DNA of 64,000 bases from Streptomyces graminofaciens (lineage in GTDB: Bacteria > Actinomycetota > Actinomycetes > Streptomycetales > Streptomycetaceae): positions 124,001-188,000 of the forward strand of contig NZ_AP018448.1 of the NCBI RefSeq assembly GCF_030294945.1. The letters run 5' to 3'. The notes beneath the pieces were generated by a model. That model had not been told where the DNA came from. It worked only from the letters and a program-made list of their open reading frames with translations, and made no database searches. The position numbers were made by a program, and so were the translations under genes. Below are positions 52,896 through 61,513 of this stretch, piece after piece. The stretch's first letter is position 1. Each line of letters begins with the position of its first letter.

Positions 52896-53150
52896 GTGAC
52901 GGTTCTCGCGCCGGACTATCAGTGCATTCTGGGCGTGCTGGAACAGCAGCGATCCACGGGTCACGGACCGCTTCGGGCCAAGGAGATCGCGGTGGAGCTG
53001 GGCCTTGACGCGACGTCGGCGAAGGTCGAGGGACTGCGGTCGAAAGCCCGGCGCCCGGCGGAGCGCGGGTGGCTCCTCCTGGAGGCGTCGGGGGCGTTCA
53101 GTGCCGGCCGGCGGACCGTGGCCGTCCCAGACGTCGGCTCATTCGCGTGA
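52896..53150 (+). pseudogene. Truncated winged-helix accessory gene of IS5-type copy 2
   Basis: Starts abruptly as VTVLAPDYQCILGVLEQQ and continues LRAKEIAVELGLDATSAKVE GLRSKARRPAERGWL, homologous to the C-terminal half of the 164-aa protein in copy 1. The coiled-coil N-terminus is missing. It converges on and overlaps the transposase remnant by 53 bp, as in copy 1. Confidence 0.7.
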
Positions 53151-54016
53151 CCATCGACCACCGGATCATCGCCTCGCTGGTGGCGGGCAGGGTCTCGTAG
53201 TCCCAGGCCGGACGACGGGAGTTCATCAGCCACGTGAACGTGCGCTCGGCCACCCAGCGCCTGGGCAGCACCACGAACCCTGCCATGTTGTAGGTGCGCT
53301 TGACGATCTCCAAGGTCAGGGTGAGTTTGTCCCGGCACCAGCCGACGAGGGAGCCGGTGTAGCCGCCGTCGGCCCACACGAGGGTGATGTCGCGGTGCAG
53401 ACGGCGCAGCCGGTTGAACAGGCCCGCCGCGGCGTCCCGGTCGCCGATGTTCGCGGCGGTGACCGCGACGGCCAGGAGCAGGCCGAGGGTGTCGGTCACG
53501 ATGTGCCGCTTGCGGCCCGGCACCTTCTTCCCGCCGTCGTAGCCGCGTGAGGCGGCCGGCACCGTCGCGGCGGCCGCACCGACTGCGCGTCGATAATCCC
53601 CGCAGTGGGCTCGGCCTCGCGGCCCTCGCGCTCACGGAGCGTCCCGCGCAGCCGGTCGTGGAACTCGGCGATCCGCCCGTGCTCACGCCAGCGGCGGAAG
53701 AAGGCGTAGATCCTGGCCCATGCAGGGAAGTCCGCGGGCATCGCCCGCCATGAGATCCCGCCCGCGACCAGGTAGCGGATCGCGTCCAACAGCTGCCGGT
53801 GGCAGTAGCCCTCGGGCCGTCCACCCCGCCCCTGGAACCAGGCCGGCACCGGCTGCAACGGCCGGACGGCCGCCCACTCCGCGTCCGTCATGTCCGACGG
53901 ATACCGCGCACCCGGTCCGGATGGTCGGCCGCGTTGCCGTACACGTGCGCGAGGCAATCGCACGACACGGCGGGCGAGTTGAAGTCAACGTGCTCGGGCA
54001 CGTACGACAAAGACAA
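53098..54016 (-). pseudogene. IS5-type transposase, copy 2, frameshifted
   Basis: Homologous throughout to the copy 1 transposase: SCDCLAHVYGNAADHP, MTDAEWAAVRPLQPVPAWFQ, GIIDAQSVR, VWADGGYTGSLVGWC, WVAERTFTWLMNSRRPAWDY E. A missing base near 53900 separates the N-terminal leader part from MTDAEWAAV, and another near 53575 breaks the frame after DAQSVR. A TTG at 54016 stands 5 bp after the GGAGG of the leader hairpin. Confidence 0.8.
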
Positions 54017-54075
54017 CAGGGCCTCCGGGAACCACTCGGAATGGGATCGCACCCCCGAGCTACCAGGAGGCCCTG
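54017..54075 (-). promoter_or_regulatory. Leader hairpin of IS5-type copy 2
   Basis: CAGGGCCTCC (54017-54026) pairs perfectly with GGAGGCCCTG (54066-54075); on the minus strand the GGAGG arm precedes the TTG start. An inner stem CTCGG/CCGAG (54035-54039, 54055-54059) repeats the architecture seen at 21808-21862 although loop and arm sequences differ. Confidence 0.6.
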
Positions 54076-54177
54076 CTTGCACGTGCGGAAACCGTCGCAG
54101 TCACCCGATCGAGACTCCCGTTGCCCGCGACGGTCCGGCGATCGACAGCCTTCGAGATCGGTACGTGCAACAACCAC

Positions 54178-54681
54178 TTACGTGTCAGGATGCTCCGGCA
54201 GGGCGAGCCAGTCCGACCAGGAGATCTCGCGGCCGAGGAAGCGCGGCTGCTCGAACGGCCAGTCGGCGGCGATCCACTGCGGCACCAGCGCATCGAGGGC
54301 CTGCTCGACCTTGCTGCCCACCAGCTCGTCCACCACCCACCAGGAGATCTCGCCGTCCGCGTCGGCCTTCTCCGGTGGGTCGATGTAGACACAGCCGAGC
54401 AGAGCTGTCTCCGCCGCGTCGAACAGCGCGTAGTTGAAGGACTGGTGTGCGGCGATCTCCTTCTCGTGCCGCAACAGGTCGGCCTGGTCGGCCTCGTAGG
54501 TCATGGTGGCCGCGGGCCAGCCCCAGGCCGGGCCGAAGATGGTCCACAGCCGCTCGCGCGAACCCATCACAGCCGGATAGTCGAGTGGGGTGTCCGCCTC
54601 CCGGATCGGCCGCAGGTGATGACCACCGCCCGGCAGCGGTACCAGGACGGGGTGGACGAAGTCATCGGGGAGCCAGCTCAT
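54178..54681 (-). CDS. GNAT-family N-acetyltransferase-like protein
   Basis: 167 aa from the ATG at 54681. LRPIREADTPLDY at the N-terminus, LLGCVYIDPPEKADADGEIS WWV in the beta-4/5 region and the C-terminal EQPRFLGREISWSDW fit a GNAT fold; the acetyl-CoA loop (Q/R-x-x-G-x-G/A) is replaced by LVGSKVEQALDALVPQWI, so activity is uncertain. It sits between IS5-type copy 2 and an end fragment of the same element, both in the same orientation. Confidence 0.72.
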   Translation of the reverse strand: MSWLPDDFVHPVLVPLPGGGHHLRPIREADTPLDYPAVMGSRERLWTIFGPAWGWPAATMTYEADQADLLRHEKEIAAHQSFNYALFDAAETALLGCVYIDPPEKADADGEISWWVVDELVGSKVEQALDALVPQWIAADWPFEQPRFLGREISWSDWLALPEHPDT

Positions 54682-54739
54682 GGCGCCCGACCGTAGCAGC
54701 GCGCGGCCGTCCGCTCCCCTGGATTTTCCCCGCACACCG

Positions 54740-54812
54740 CCAGGCCCTGCTCTCATGCTGGGCAGGGCCCGCGACCACCCGATCGAGACTCCCGTTCGAT
54801 CGACAGACTCCG
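54740..54812 (-). repeat. Solo 5' end fragment of the IS5-type element
   Basis: Contains CCCGATCGAGACTCCCGTT (54778-54796), identical to 54104-54122 at the 5' edge of copy 2. Outward CGATCGACAG and inward GGCCCTGC are shared too. Only the 5' end is present, so a third copy was here and has been deleted. Confidence 0.55.
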
Positions 54813-54819
54813 TGAACTT

Positions 54820-55030
54820 TGCACACCAGCGACGCACCGTCTCGTAGGAGACGACGATCCCGCGCCCGAGCCCTCAGCTCCTCGACCTCGCGCAACGACA
54901 GCGGGAAGCGGAAGTACAGCCACACACAGTTAGAGATGACCTCGACCGGGTACCGGTGCCCCTCGTACGACAGCGACGCGCTCCCCCACGGACAACCCTT
55001 CCCAGGCTGATCAACCAGAAGATCATCCCA
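54820..55030 (-). mobile_element. IS6-family transposase N-terminal remnant
   Basis: The minus strand reads YEGHRYPVEVISNCVWLYFR FPLSLREVEEL, then a frameshift into VVSYETVRRWCAKF. This is the conserved start of IS6/IS26-type transposases. The catalytic domain is missing. Confidence 0.65.
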
Positions 55031-55187
55031 CCGGTCAGCCAACGTGACAGTGCCTGCAGGATGAGTCCGCGACGGCGTTCTTCGTGCGCATCGGCGCGGT
55101 CAGGCCGCCGGGCTCGGGCGGCTCCGGGTGGGTGTGTGCGGTACGAGTCGGGGTCCTCGATCCAGGTTCGTGCCTGGATGCTGGCGT

Positions 55188-55393
55188 CGCGCCTCGCCGT
55201 CGCCACCGCCCTCACGGCCGTACAACTCCGTCACGACGAAGGCACCCCCGTACGGCTGGTGCACTTCCTGGAGGACGCCCGCCGCCGCAACCTGGTGCGG
55301 GCGACGGGCCCGGTCTACCAGTTCCGCCACGCGCGGCTCCAGGAGCGGCTGGCCGCACGACACGATCGGTTCCGGGGCGGGACGGAGCCGTGA
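55188..55393 (+). pseudogene. C-terminal fragment of a STAND/NACHT-type NTPase
   Basis: Reads VRLVHFLEDARRRNLVRATG PVYQFRHARLQERLAARH to a stop at 55393. The pattern FLEDA-x(5)-LLR-x-x-G-x-VYQFRHAxLQxxLA is the end of large Streptomyces NACHT/STAND NTPases as I recall them. No P-loop remains in the window. Probably a remnant of a conflict-system gene. Confidence 0.45.
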
Positions 55394-55414
55394 CGCGATG
55401 CGGTTGATCACCGC

Positions 55415-55810
55415 TCAAGAGGCCAGTACGCCCCCGAAGAGGGGAAGGTTGCGGATCACGGCCCAGAGCACGACCGTCGCGGCCAAGGCGCGGGCGGCCC
55501 ACACCGGAAGAACGCGCGGTCGGAACCTGCCGGTGACGGCACGCAGCCAGATGACCGCGCCGAACGGCAGGAAGCCGACAAGGAGCGCGTTGTAGTCCAC
55601 CGCCGCCACCACGTCGCCGTGGGTGAGTGCGTGCAGTGCACGCAGGCTCCCACAGCCCGGGCAGTCCCACCCCGTGACGGCCCGGAACGGACAGGAGGGG
55701 AACCGGCCGGGGCGCGTGGGGTCGAACAGCGCTGCGGCAACGGTGACCGCGGCCAGAACCGCACCGCCCAGCCATGCTTCGCGGGCACGATGCCGGAGCG
55801 GAGCAGTCAC
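55415..55810 (-). CDS. DUF2752 membrane protein
   Basis: 131 aa from the GTG overlapping the previous stop (GTGA). Three hydrophobic segments. Conserved DUF2752 motif CPFRAVTGWDCPGCGSLRAL HAL with Cys pairs near the first membrane helix. Function unknown; often found next to CD225/dispanin-like genes in Streptomyces, as here. Last gene of the four-gene operon starting with the CHAT protease. Confidence 0.85.
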   Translation of the reverse strand: MTAPLRHRAREAWLGGAVLAAVTVAAALFDPTRPGRFPSCPFRAVTGWDCPGCGSLRALHALTHGDVVAAVDYNALLVGFLPFGAVIWLRAVTGRFRPRVLPVWAARALAATVVLWAVIRNLPLFGGVLAS

Positions 55811-56217
55811 GGCACGAGCATGCCCTTGGCGGAGCTGTCCGACGCGCCCGCGACAATGACCATGATCAGCCAGAACAGGACTCCGATCCCCAGACTCACG
55901 AAGACGAGGATCCGAGCCTTCCGTGACGCCTGGACGGCTCCCTCGTAGTCGCCTGCGGCGTTCTTGGCCGAAACCTGTGAGGCGAAGACGATGGCCGCTA
56001 TACCCGTGGGCAGGAAGCAGAGGATCGTGACAAGGATGGCCGGGGTCATGTACGACTCGGGCGCCGGTCTTTGCGGTGTGTGTTGCGGCCCCCATGAGCC
56101 CTGGCCGGTCTCCTGGCTCCAGCCCGGCTGCCCGGAGGACGGGGGGAAGGGCTGTTGCCCAAGAGGATCCGGTCCCCAGATGTCATCGCTCTGCGGTTCG
56201 TGGTGCTTGTCGGCCAT
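55807..56217 (-). CDS. CD225/dispanin-like membrane protein
   Basis: 136 aa; GGAGG lies before the ATG. A Pro/Gln/Gly-rich cytosolic N-terminus of about 55 residues is followed by YMTPAILVTILCFLPTGIAA IVFASQVSAKNAAGDYEGAV and a second helix ILVFVSLGIGVLFWLIMVIV. This is the re-entrant plus transmembrane helix arrangement of dispanins (CD225), the family of interferon-induced transmembrane proteins. In bacteria the role is unknown; membrane bending or fusion control is plausible. Confidence 0.88.
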   Translation of the reverse strand: MADKHHEPQSDDIWGPDPLGQQPFPPSSGQPGWSQETGQGSWGPQHTPQRPAPESYMTPAILVTILCFLPTGIAAIVFASQVSAKNAAGDYEGAVQASRKARILVFVSLGIGVLFWLIMVIVAGASDSSAKGMLVP

Positions 56218-56247
56218 GGCTGACTGCCCTCCTCTGGATCCGCGATC

Positions 56248-56679
56248 TCAGCCGGGGACCCACATGGTGTGCCGGGAGTCCCAGGTCCAGCTCTCGCCTC
56301 GGGCGTCCAGAGCGACCGCCTGCTCGTACGCCCGCTCCGGAACGTCGCTGGTGAACGTGACGCGGCCGCCGGCCGACATCTCGAAAACCACGCTCTGTGG
56401 TGCCGGCGTCCCGTCCGAAGTCCGTTTCAGGAGCCGGTCCGTGAACTGCTTCAGCCCGTTGTGGGCGTCTACGGCGAGCTTCTCGAAAATGGTCCGCAGG
56501 AACGGTTCCGCGACGGCCGTCGTGACGAGGACCAGCACGATGTCGGCCGCCCCCCGCCGGGTCGGCAGCAGCAGGCACGCGGCGTCGATGCCGGCAGCGC
56601 GCAGCAGGTCCTGCCCCTCCTCGGCCGGGCTGGAAGGCAGGGCGGAGGGCCAGCGGATCTCGACCTCGTGGTCTGTCAT
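56248..56679 (-). CDS. 143-aa partner of the CHAT-WD40 protein (EACC1-like)
   Basis: Begins MTDHEVEIRWPSALPSSPAE. A hydrophobic strand-helix block ADIVLVLVTTAVAEPFLRTI FEKL is followed by a beta-rich part SVVFEMSAGGRVTFTSDVPE. No enzyme motif. Size, hydrophobic helix and beta-sheet ending resemble the small 'effector-associated constant component' proteins that accompany CHAT or other effectors in actinobacteria. It starts 11 bp after the CHAT gene stop, so they are co-expressed. The family call is moderate. Confidence 0.65.
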   Translation of the reverse strand: MTDHEVEIRWPSALPSSPAEEGQDLLRAAGIDAACLLLPTRRGAADIVLVLVTTAVAEPFLRTIFEKLAVDAHNGLKQFTDRLLKRTSDGTPAPQSVVFEMSAGGRVTFTSDVPERAYEQAVALDARGESWTWDSRHTMWVPG

Positions 56680-56690
56680 GGAGCGGCTCC

Positions 56691-58733
56691 CTAGTCGGCC
56701 ATCCAGTCGGGCAGTTCCCAGCGCTCCACTGCGCCGGTGCGGGTGGCGGTCACGAGTCCCTGGTCGTCTTCGAGGAAGCCGAGTCCTACGGGCCGGCTCG
56801 CGAGCTTCGTCACGGGTGAGGCCTTGCCGGTGTGCACGTTCCGGATGGCCACCTTGCCTCGCTGATGCGCCATCGCGACCGCGGGACATCCGGCGGCGAA
56901 CGCCAGTTGGTGGGCGGGGCGCTTCGGTTGCGTGCGCCAGAGAAGGTCGCCTTCCCAGGTCCACAGACGCCCCCGGCCGTCCATGCAGCCTGTGGCCAGA
57001 AGGCCGTCCGCGGCGGCGAGGGAGACGACGGGTTGGGGGTGCGGCCATTCCATGACGGGCAGCCCTCGCACGTTGAGCTGTCGGATCCGTCCGTCTCCGC
57101 AGGCCACGACTACGTGTCGGTCGCCGGGCGCGAAGCAGACCGGACCGAGCGGGGTGTTCTGGCCCGCCGCCCAGAGTGCGGCCTGTTTCGGCGAACAGAC
57201 AGTCAGGTCCCTCACGCGGGCGCCGCGCGCGTCGTAGACATGGAGGTGGTTTCCTGCGGTCACTGCGAGCCAGTGGCCGTCCGAGCTGAAGGCGAGGCCC
57301 TCGCCCTGCCCCGCTGCGGTCATCACATGCACGGGCATCTCGGTTTTGAGATCCCAGAGGACGACGGTGCCGTCCTGGTAACGGCTCGCGAGGTACCGTC
57401 GCCATGGGCTCCAGGCGATGCGCACCGGCTTCTCGCGCTGCACCAGCAGGCATTGGGCGACCAGTTTCCCCTTCGCGGTCTCGACGACCTTGATGACACC
57501 GTCCTCGCAGGCCGCGGCCACCAGGTTCCCGGGCCCGACTGCCACATGCCCGCAGGGGCCGACCTCGGCGAGTACGGCGCTCCTCGCGGGCGGCGTCCGT
57601 GTCGCCTCGCGCGCGGGCGACTGCACCTCTCTCTCCAGCGACACCTTGGGCGAGGCGAAGATCTGGACCGTGTCGGACGCGAGGAACAGCACCGGGGTGG
57701 CCCACTCCAGGCTGCCCAGACGCACTTTCACGTCATCGCGGGCGAGTGTCACCGCGCGGTCCACCGGCAGTCCTTCGGCGATCCGTTCGTAGAACGAGGA
57801 CGCGAACGTGAAAGCGGCCCGGTCCGTGATCGCGTACTGCATGGCGACCACGGCCGGCACTCCCGCCGCCACGAGGGCGGCGGCCATGCTCGTGTAGGCC
57901 CTGCCCGGTCCGCTCACCGCGGACTCACAGGCGTTCAGCACGACCAGCCGCAGTTGAGGACTGTCCCCGATCCGCCGCCGGAGGTCGCTGGCGTGGACGC
58001 GCATCGCCAGCCCGTCGTCACCGGTGAGCTGAATGTATCCCTCGGTGTCACCGAATCCGCCGTGACAGACGCAGTGGAGGACATGCCACGTGTCGGTGCG
58101 CAATGCGTTTTTGAGATCCTGATACCGGTCGCCGGGCAGCCAGTGCACGTCAACCTTGTCCGAACTGTCCTGCTGGAGAACCTGTTCGATGCGCTCCCTC
58201 TCCTGTCGCGCATCCAGCGGGGGAAGATCGTCCGGGAGCGCCGAAATGCCGAGCACTCGCAGCGGGAGGGAAAGAGCCATGGGGGTTACGGGATCCCTGA
58301 GCCGCAAATTCCGCACGACCGGCACGTGAAGAGCGAGGTAGTCATCGCGGGACGGATCGACCATATACTCCCACGGAATACCCCCCACCCTGGGGCCGTC
58401 CGGGCGCAACAATATCCGGAGCGACCTCCCTTGCTTCATGGCTTGAATTCGGCACCGGTCGAACAGGGCGAACACGTCATCCCGAAGGACCGTTCTGGTG
58501 AGCACGTTTCCGAATTCTCGGACGTCTTTCTCCGGAGTCGACGCGCCACGCACGACTTCCCTGCTGTACGACCTCTCCAGAGAGCGCTCCACTCCCCCCA
58601 GCGTCTCTTCCAGTTCATTCGCCGAATACGGGGGAGGCACCCTCATGCTCGCTTCACCCAACTCGGAGGCGCACCCGACGATCCATTCGGTATCGGTTTC
58701 AATGATTTCGAGCCGAAACGGTAGGATCTCCAT
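56691..58733 (-). CDS. CHAT protease with C-terminal WD40-like propeller
   Basis: 680 aa from the ATG at 58733, which has GGAGG 8 bp upstream; a GTG nine bases earlier overlaps that site. Residues about 90-380 form a CHAT (caspase-like) protease domain: IPWEYMVDP, catalytic His in HVLHCVCHGGFG and Cys in LVVLNACESAVSG, then GVPAVVAMQYAITDRAA and FYERIAEGLPVDRAV. The C-terminal part has about six WD40-like blades (KPVRIAWSPWRRYLASRYQD GTVVLWD; GEGLAFSSDGHWLAVTAG; RPAHQLAFAAGCPAVAMAH). CHAT proteases act as effectors of prokaryotic immune and cell-death systems; the propeller probably senses a signal. Catalytic dyad intact. Confidence 0.88.
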   Translation of the reverse strand: MEILPFRLEIIETDTEWIVGCASELGEASMRVPPPYSANELEETLGGVERSLERSYSREVVRGASTPEKDVREFGNVLTRTVLRDDVFALFDRCRIQAMKQGRSLRILLRPDGPRVGGIPWEYMVDPSRDDYLALHVPVVRNLRLRDPVTPMALSLPLRVLGISALPDDLPPLDARQERERIEQVLQQDSSDKVDVHWLPGDRYQDLKNALRTDTWHVLHCVCHGGFGDTEGYIQLTGDDGLAMRVHASDLRRRIGDSPQLRLVVLNACESAVSGPGRAYTSMAAALVAAGVPAVVAMQYAITDRAAFTFASSFYERIAEGLPVDRAVTLARDDVKVRLGSLEWATPVLFLASDTVQIFASPKVSLEREVQSPAREATRTPPARSAVLAEVGPCGHVAVGPGNLVAAACEDGVIKVVETAKGKLVAQCLLVQREKPVRIAWSPWRRYLASRYQDGTVVLWDLKTEMPVHVMTAAGQGEGLAFSSDGHWLAVTAGNHLHVYDARGARVRDLTVCSPKQAALWAAGQNTPLGPVCFAPGDRHVVVACGDGRIRQLNVRGLPVMEWPHPQPVVSLAAADGLLATGCMDGRGRLWTWEGDLLWRTQPKRPAHQLAFAAGCPAVAMAHQRGKVAIRNVHTGKASPVTKLASRPVGLGFLEDDQGLVTATRTGAVERWELPDWMAD

Positions 58734-58739
58734 TCCCGC

Positions 58740-58958
58740 CACCTCCGAACCCCACCATTACAAGTGCACACCCGATTCTGTGAGGCGTCCACTCGGCGGT
58801 AGGGCGGTGTGAATCAGCTCGGTGTCGGTCCTTCTCCGGCGCCTGCATCGGTGTCGGTGCCGGATCGGCCGTCTCGGACGACTTCGTCCCCGCCCCCGCC
58901 CCCGGCGCCGCACGGGCCCGGGGCCCCATCAGGACGTAGGAGTTCCCCATAGCGGTCG
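58740..58958. other. Upstream region of the CHAT operon
   Basis: About 220 bp between the CHAT operon start and the IS110 end. No gene was seen; the operon promoter must lie here or inside the IS110 edge. Confidence 0.35.
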
Positions 58959-59852
58959 TCAAGCCGCAATGGGGATTGGAGGGCGGAGTTCATAGGAGGT
59001 GTTGTCGCGGATCATGGCCCAGAGAACGTTGAGACGTCGGCGGGTCAGGGCCAGCACGGCTTGGATGTGGATCTTCCTCTCGTTGCGTTTGCGCTGGTAG
59101 TAGCGCTGGGAGACGGGTCAGCAGTGCAGGCTGGCCATCGCGGCGAGGTCGCAGGCTCGCAGCAGCCCGCGGTGGTAGCGGCGAACCGGTGCAGGTTGCC
59201 TCGGACACGTCCGGAATCGCGTGGGACCGGGGCCAGCCCGGCGAAGCCCGCCAGCCGGTCCGGGGTGCCAAACGCCGTCAGGTCTCCACCTGTGGCCGCG
59301 ATGAACTCTGGGCCAGGCCGGGCCCCATGCCGGGCAGGGTCTCGATCACCTTGACATGTGGATGGTCATGAAAGCGGGCCACGACCAGAGCGTCGAGTTC
59401 GGCGAGCTCCGCGTCCAGGGCCAGCACGCTTTTCGCGATCCGGGCCGCCATGTCCGCAGCTAACTTCTCTCCCGGCAGCGTGGTGGCCTGGGATTCTGCT
59501 GCCTCGACGGCAGTCCGAGCGAGTGAGGCGGCGTTCTTGACACCGCGCGTCTTCAGCAAGGATTCGGGGCGTCGGACACCGAGGCGGCGGATCGCGTCCG
59601 GCGTCTGATAGCCGGTCAGCGCACAACCAACCCCCGGCCCTTCCGTGGCAAGGCACGTTCCAGGGCCGGGAAGATGCCCAGGAGCTGCTCGCGCAGCCGG
59701 TTGATCTGCCGGGTGCGGTCGTTGACGAGATCGAGGCGGCGGTTGGTGAGGATGCGCGGGTCGACGGCCACCTCGTCTCCGGGCCGCAGGAGTCCCAAGT
59801 CCTGGCGCATGCGGGCCTGATCGGCGATGACGTGGGCGTCCTTGGCGTCGGT
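58959..59852 (-). pseudogene. IS110 transposase, middle and C-terminal part (frameshifted)
   Basis: Continues KTDAKDAHVIADQARMRQDL, NRRLDLVNDRTRQINRLREQ LL, ESLLKTRGVKNAASLARTAV and VKVIETLPGMGPG, then shifts frame near 59300 and again before the end WAMIRDNTSYELRPPIPIAA with a stop at 58959. The Tnp_IS116/C-terminal domain (serine region) is thus damaged. Confidence 0.7.
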
Positions 59853-60029
59853 CTTGCTTGGCGTTAACGGTCTGAATTGGCCCCACTTTTCCGGCTTCAG
59901 GTGGCCCCATATCGTCGTGCGGGGGGTCTGAGTTCCGGCTTGACGCGGCCCCGGCTTTCCGGTCTCGCGTGGCCCCAGCCGACGATGGGTCGGCGATCTC
60001 CTTCACCCCTCGCCACGAGTCACGCCACG

Positions 60030-60599
60030 TCAGGTCGTTGACTGACCGTGGCGATACTCCTCGGAAGGCATCGAGTCCCATTCGGTATTCGCACCGTCGC
60101 GCGTCACCATGAACAACGGACGCGATCGCAGGACCTGCCCGACGAGTTGCCCGCGCATGACCACCCCGGGATCATCCGGTCCTGCATAGCCCTCGGGCGT
60201 GTAGCGAAAGTGCCCGTCCACTGCCTCGGCATGCGCGATTGCGTCGCTCTCCAGTTCCGACAGGTCCCTTCCGACCAGCGAGATTCCGTCGTACCCCACC
60301 TGGGGACCGTGGACGGCATCGGCTGCGATGCAGAACAATCCCACAGCCTGGCTCACGTAGGCCGTGACGGCCGGCGGAGAAGGGGCCGCCCCGCGACGGA
60401 CCTCGATCTTCCAAGTCGGCGAGAAGATCGCGTGGTCCCGTGCGCAATCGCTGACCTGTGTCTGGCCGAGAACCTGAGCTGCCTCGACCACTTCGTCGAC
60501 GGTCATGCCGAACCGGAGCGGTCCGACGCCGACAGCCGGTGCATAGGACCACTCGTCCCGATCGGCGACCCCGGAATCAGCTTCGGTCTTGAACGTCAT
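60030..60599 (-). CDS. Passenger gene of the IS21-like element, possible immunity protein
   Basis: 189 aa; AGGGGG lies 7 bp before the ATG. Contains VGVGPLRFGMTVDEVVEAA near residue 25, the short 'LRFGMT' signature often seen in immunity-like proteins next to polymorphic toxins, then beta-strand-rich sequence (IFSPTWKIEVRRG, AVGLFCIAADAVHGPQVGYD) and an acidic C-terminal half. No catalytic motif. It lies wholly inside the IS21-like element, downstream of istB, and has no frame damage although istA and istB do. The immunity assignment is inference. Confidence 0.65.
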   Translation of the reverse strand: MTFKTEADSGVADRDEWSYAPAVGVGPLRFGMTVDEVVEAAQVLGQTQVSDCARDHAIFSPTWKIEVRRGAAPSPPAVTAYVSQAVGLFCIAADAVHGPQVGYDGISLVGRDLSELESDAIAHAEAVDGHFRYTPEGYAGPDDPGVVMRGQLVGQVLRSRPLFMVTRDGANTEWDSMPSEEYRHGQSTT

Positions 60600-60729
60600 A
60601 GTCGCCCCCTGGAGACAGCTGAAATCTTGCCGCCGCCATCATGTCAATTACCGACAAGCAGCCCGCCGGGTGCCGCCAGGCGCGAGCTACCCCCGCCTGC
60701 CAGGGGCCGCAGTGATCGTCAGGCGATCG

Positions 60730-61513
60730 CTAGCCTCGCTGCTGCTTGGCTTTGGTCTGGGCGAGTCGGTAGGACTCGGTGCCGGTCTCGATGATGGTGC
60801 CGTTGAAGGTCAGGCGGTCGACGATGGCCGCGCAGAGCCGGGGGTCGGTGAAGGTCTTGGTCCAGCCCCCGAACGACTCGTTCGAAGCGATCGCAACACT
60901 GTTCCTTTCCTCCCGCTCTGTCAGAACCTGGAACAGCATCTCGGCGCCACGGCGGTCCAGATCGAGATAGCCCAGTTCGTCAATGCAAAGGAGATCGACG
61001 CGGCCGTAGCGGGCGATGGTCTTGCTCAATTGCTTCTCGTCGGCGGCCTCGACGAGCTCGTTGACCAGGCGGGCGGCGAGCGCGTAGCGGACCCGGAAGC
61101 CTGCCATCGCGGCGGCGGAGCCGAGTCCGATCAGCAGGTGGGTCTTGCCGGTGCCGGAGTCGCCGATCAGGCAGAGCGGCTCGCCCTTCTTGACCCACTC
61201 GCAGGTGGCGAAGGTTGTTGACCAGAGCGGGTGTGATGTTGGGGTTGGCCGAGTAGTCGAAGTCGGACAGCCACTTCGAGCGCGGGAATCCGGCTGCACG
61301 GATGCGCCGCTCGGAGCGGCGGCGGTCGCGGTCCTCGCACTCGGCCATCAGCAGTTCGGCGAGGAAGCCGTGGTAGGACAGGTGCTCGCGTTCGGCCCGG
61401 TTGACGGTGTCAGCGAACTGGGCCCGCATGGTCGGCAGCCGCAGGACGCGGCAGGCGGTGTCGATGGCGGCGTCGGAGGCGGGCTCGGTCAGGGTGTGGT
61501 GCGGGCCGGTCAT
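60730..61513 (-). pseudogene. istB: istB-type ATPase gene, frameshifted
   Basis: The first frame from the ATG at 61513 gives LRLPTMRAQFADTVNRAERE and YHGFLAELLMAECEDRDRRR SERRIRAAGFPRSKWL. The frame breaks near 61220; the next frame continues CEWVKKGEPLCLIGDSGTGK THLLIGLG (Walker A), LLCIDELGYLDLDRRGAEML FQV (Walker B) and SNESFGGWTKTFTDPRLCAA IVDRL. One base change separates them. All ATPase motifs are present otherwise. Confidence 0.8.

Larger units (their letters stand above)
52896..54150 (-). mobile_element. IS5-type element, copy 2 (decayed)
   Basis: Relative of the element at 21719-23347 with the same parts: leader hairpin, transposase and convergent winged-helix gene. The accessory end is truncated by the IS256 remnant and the transposase carries frameshifts. 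Approximate right end from similarity to copy 1. Confidence 0.7.
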
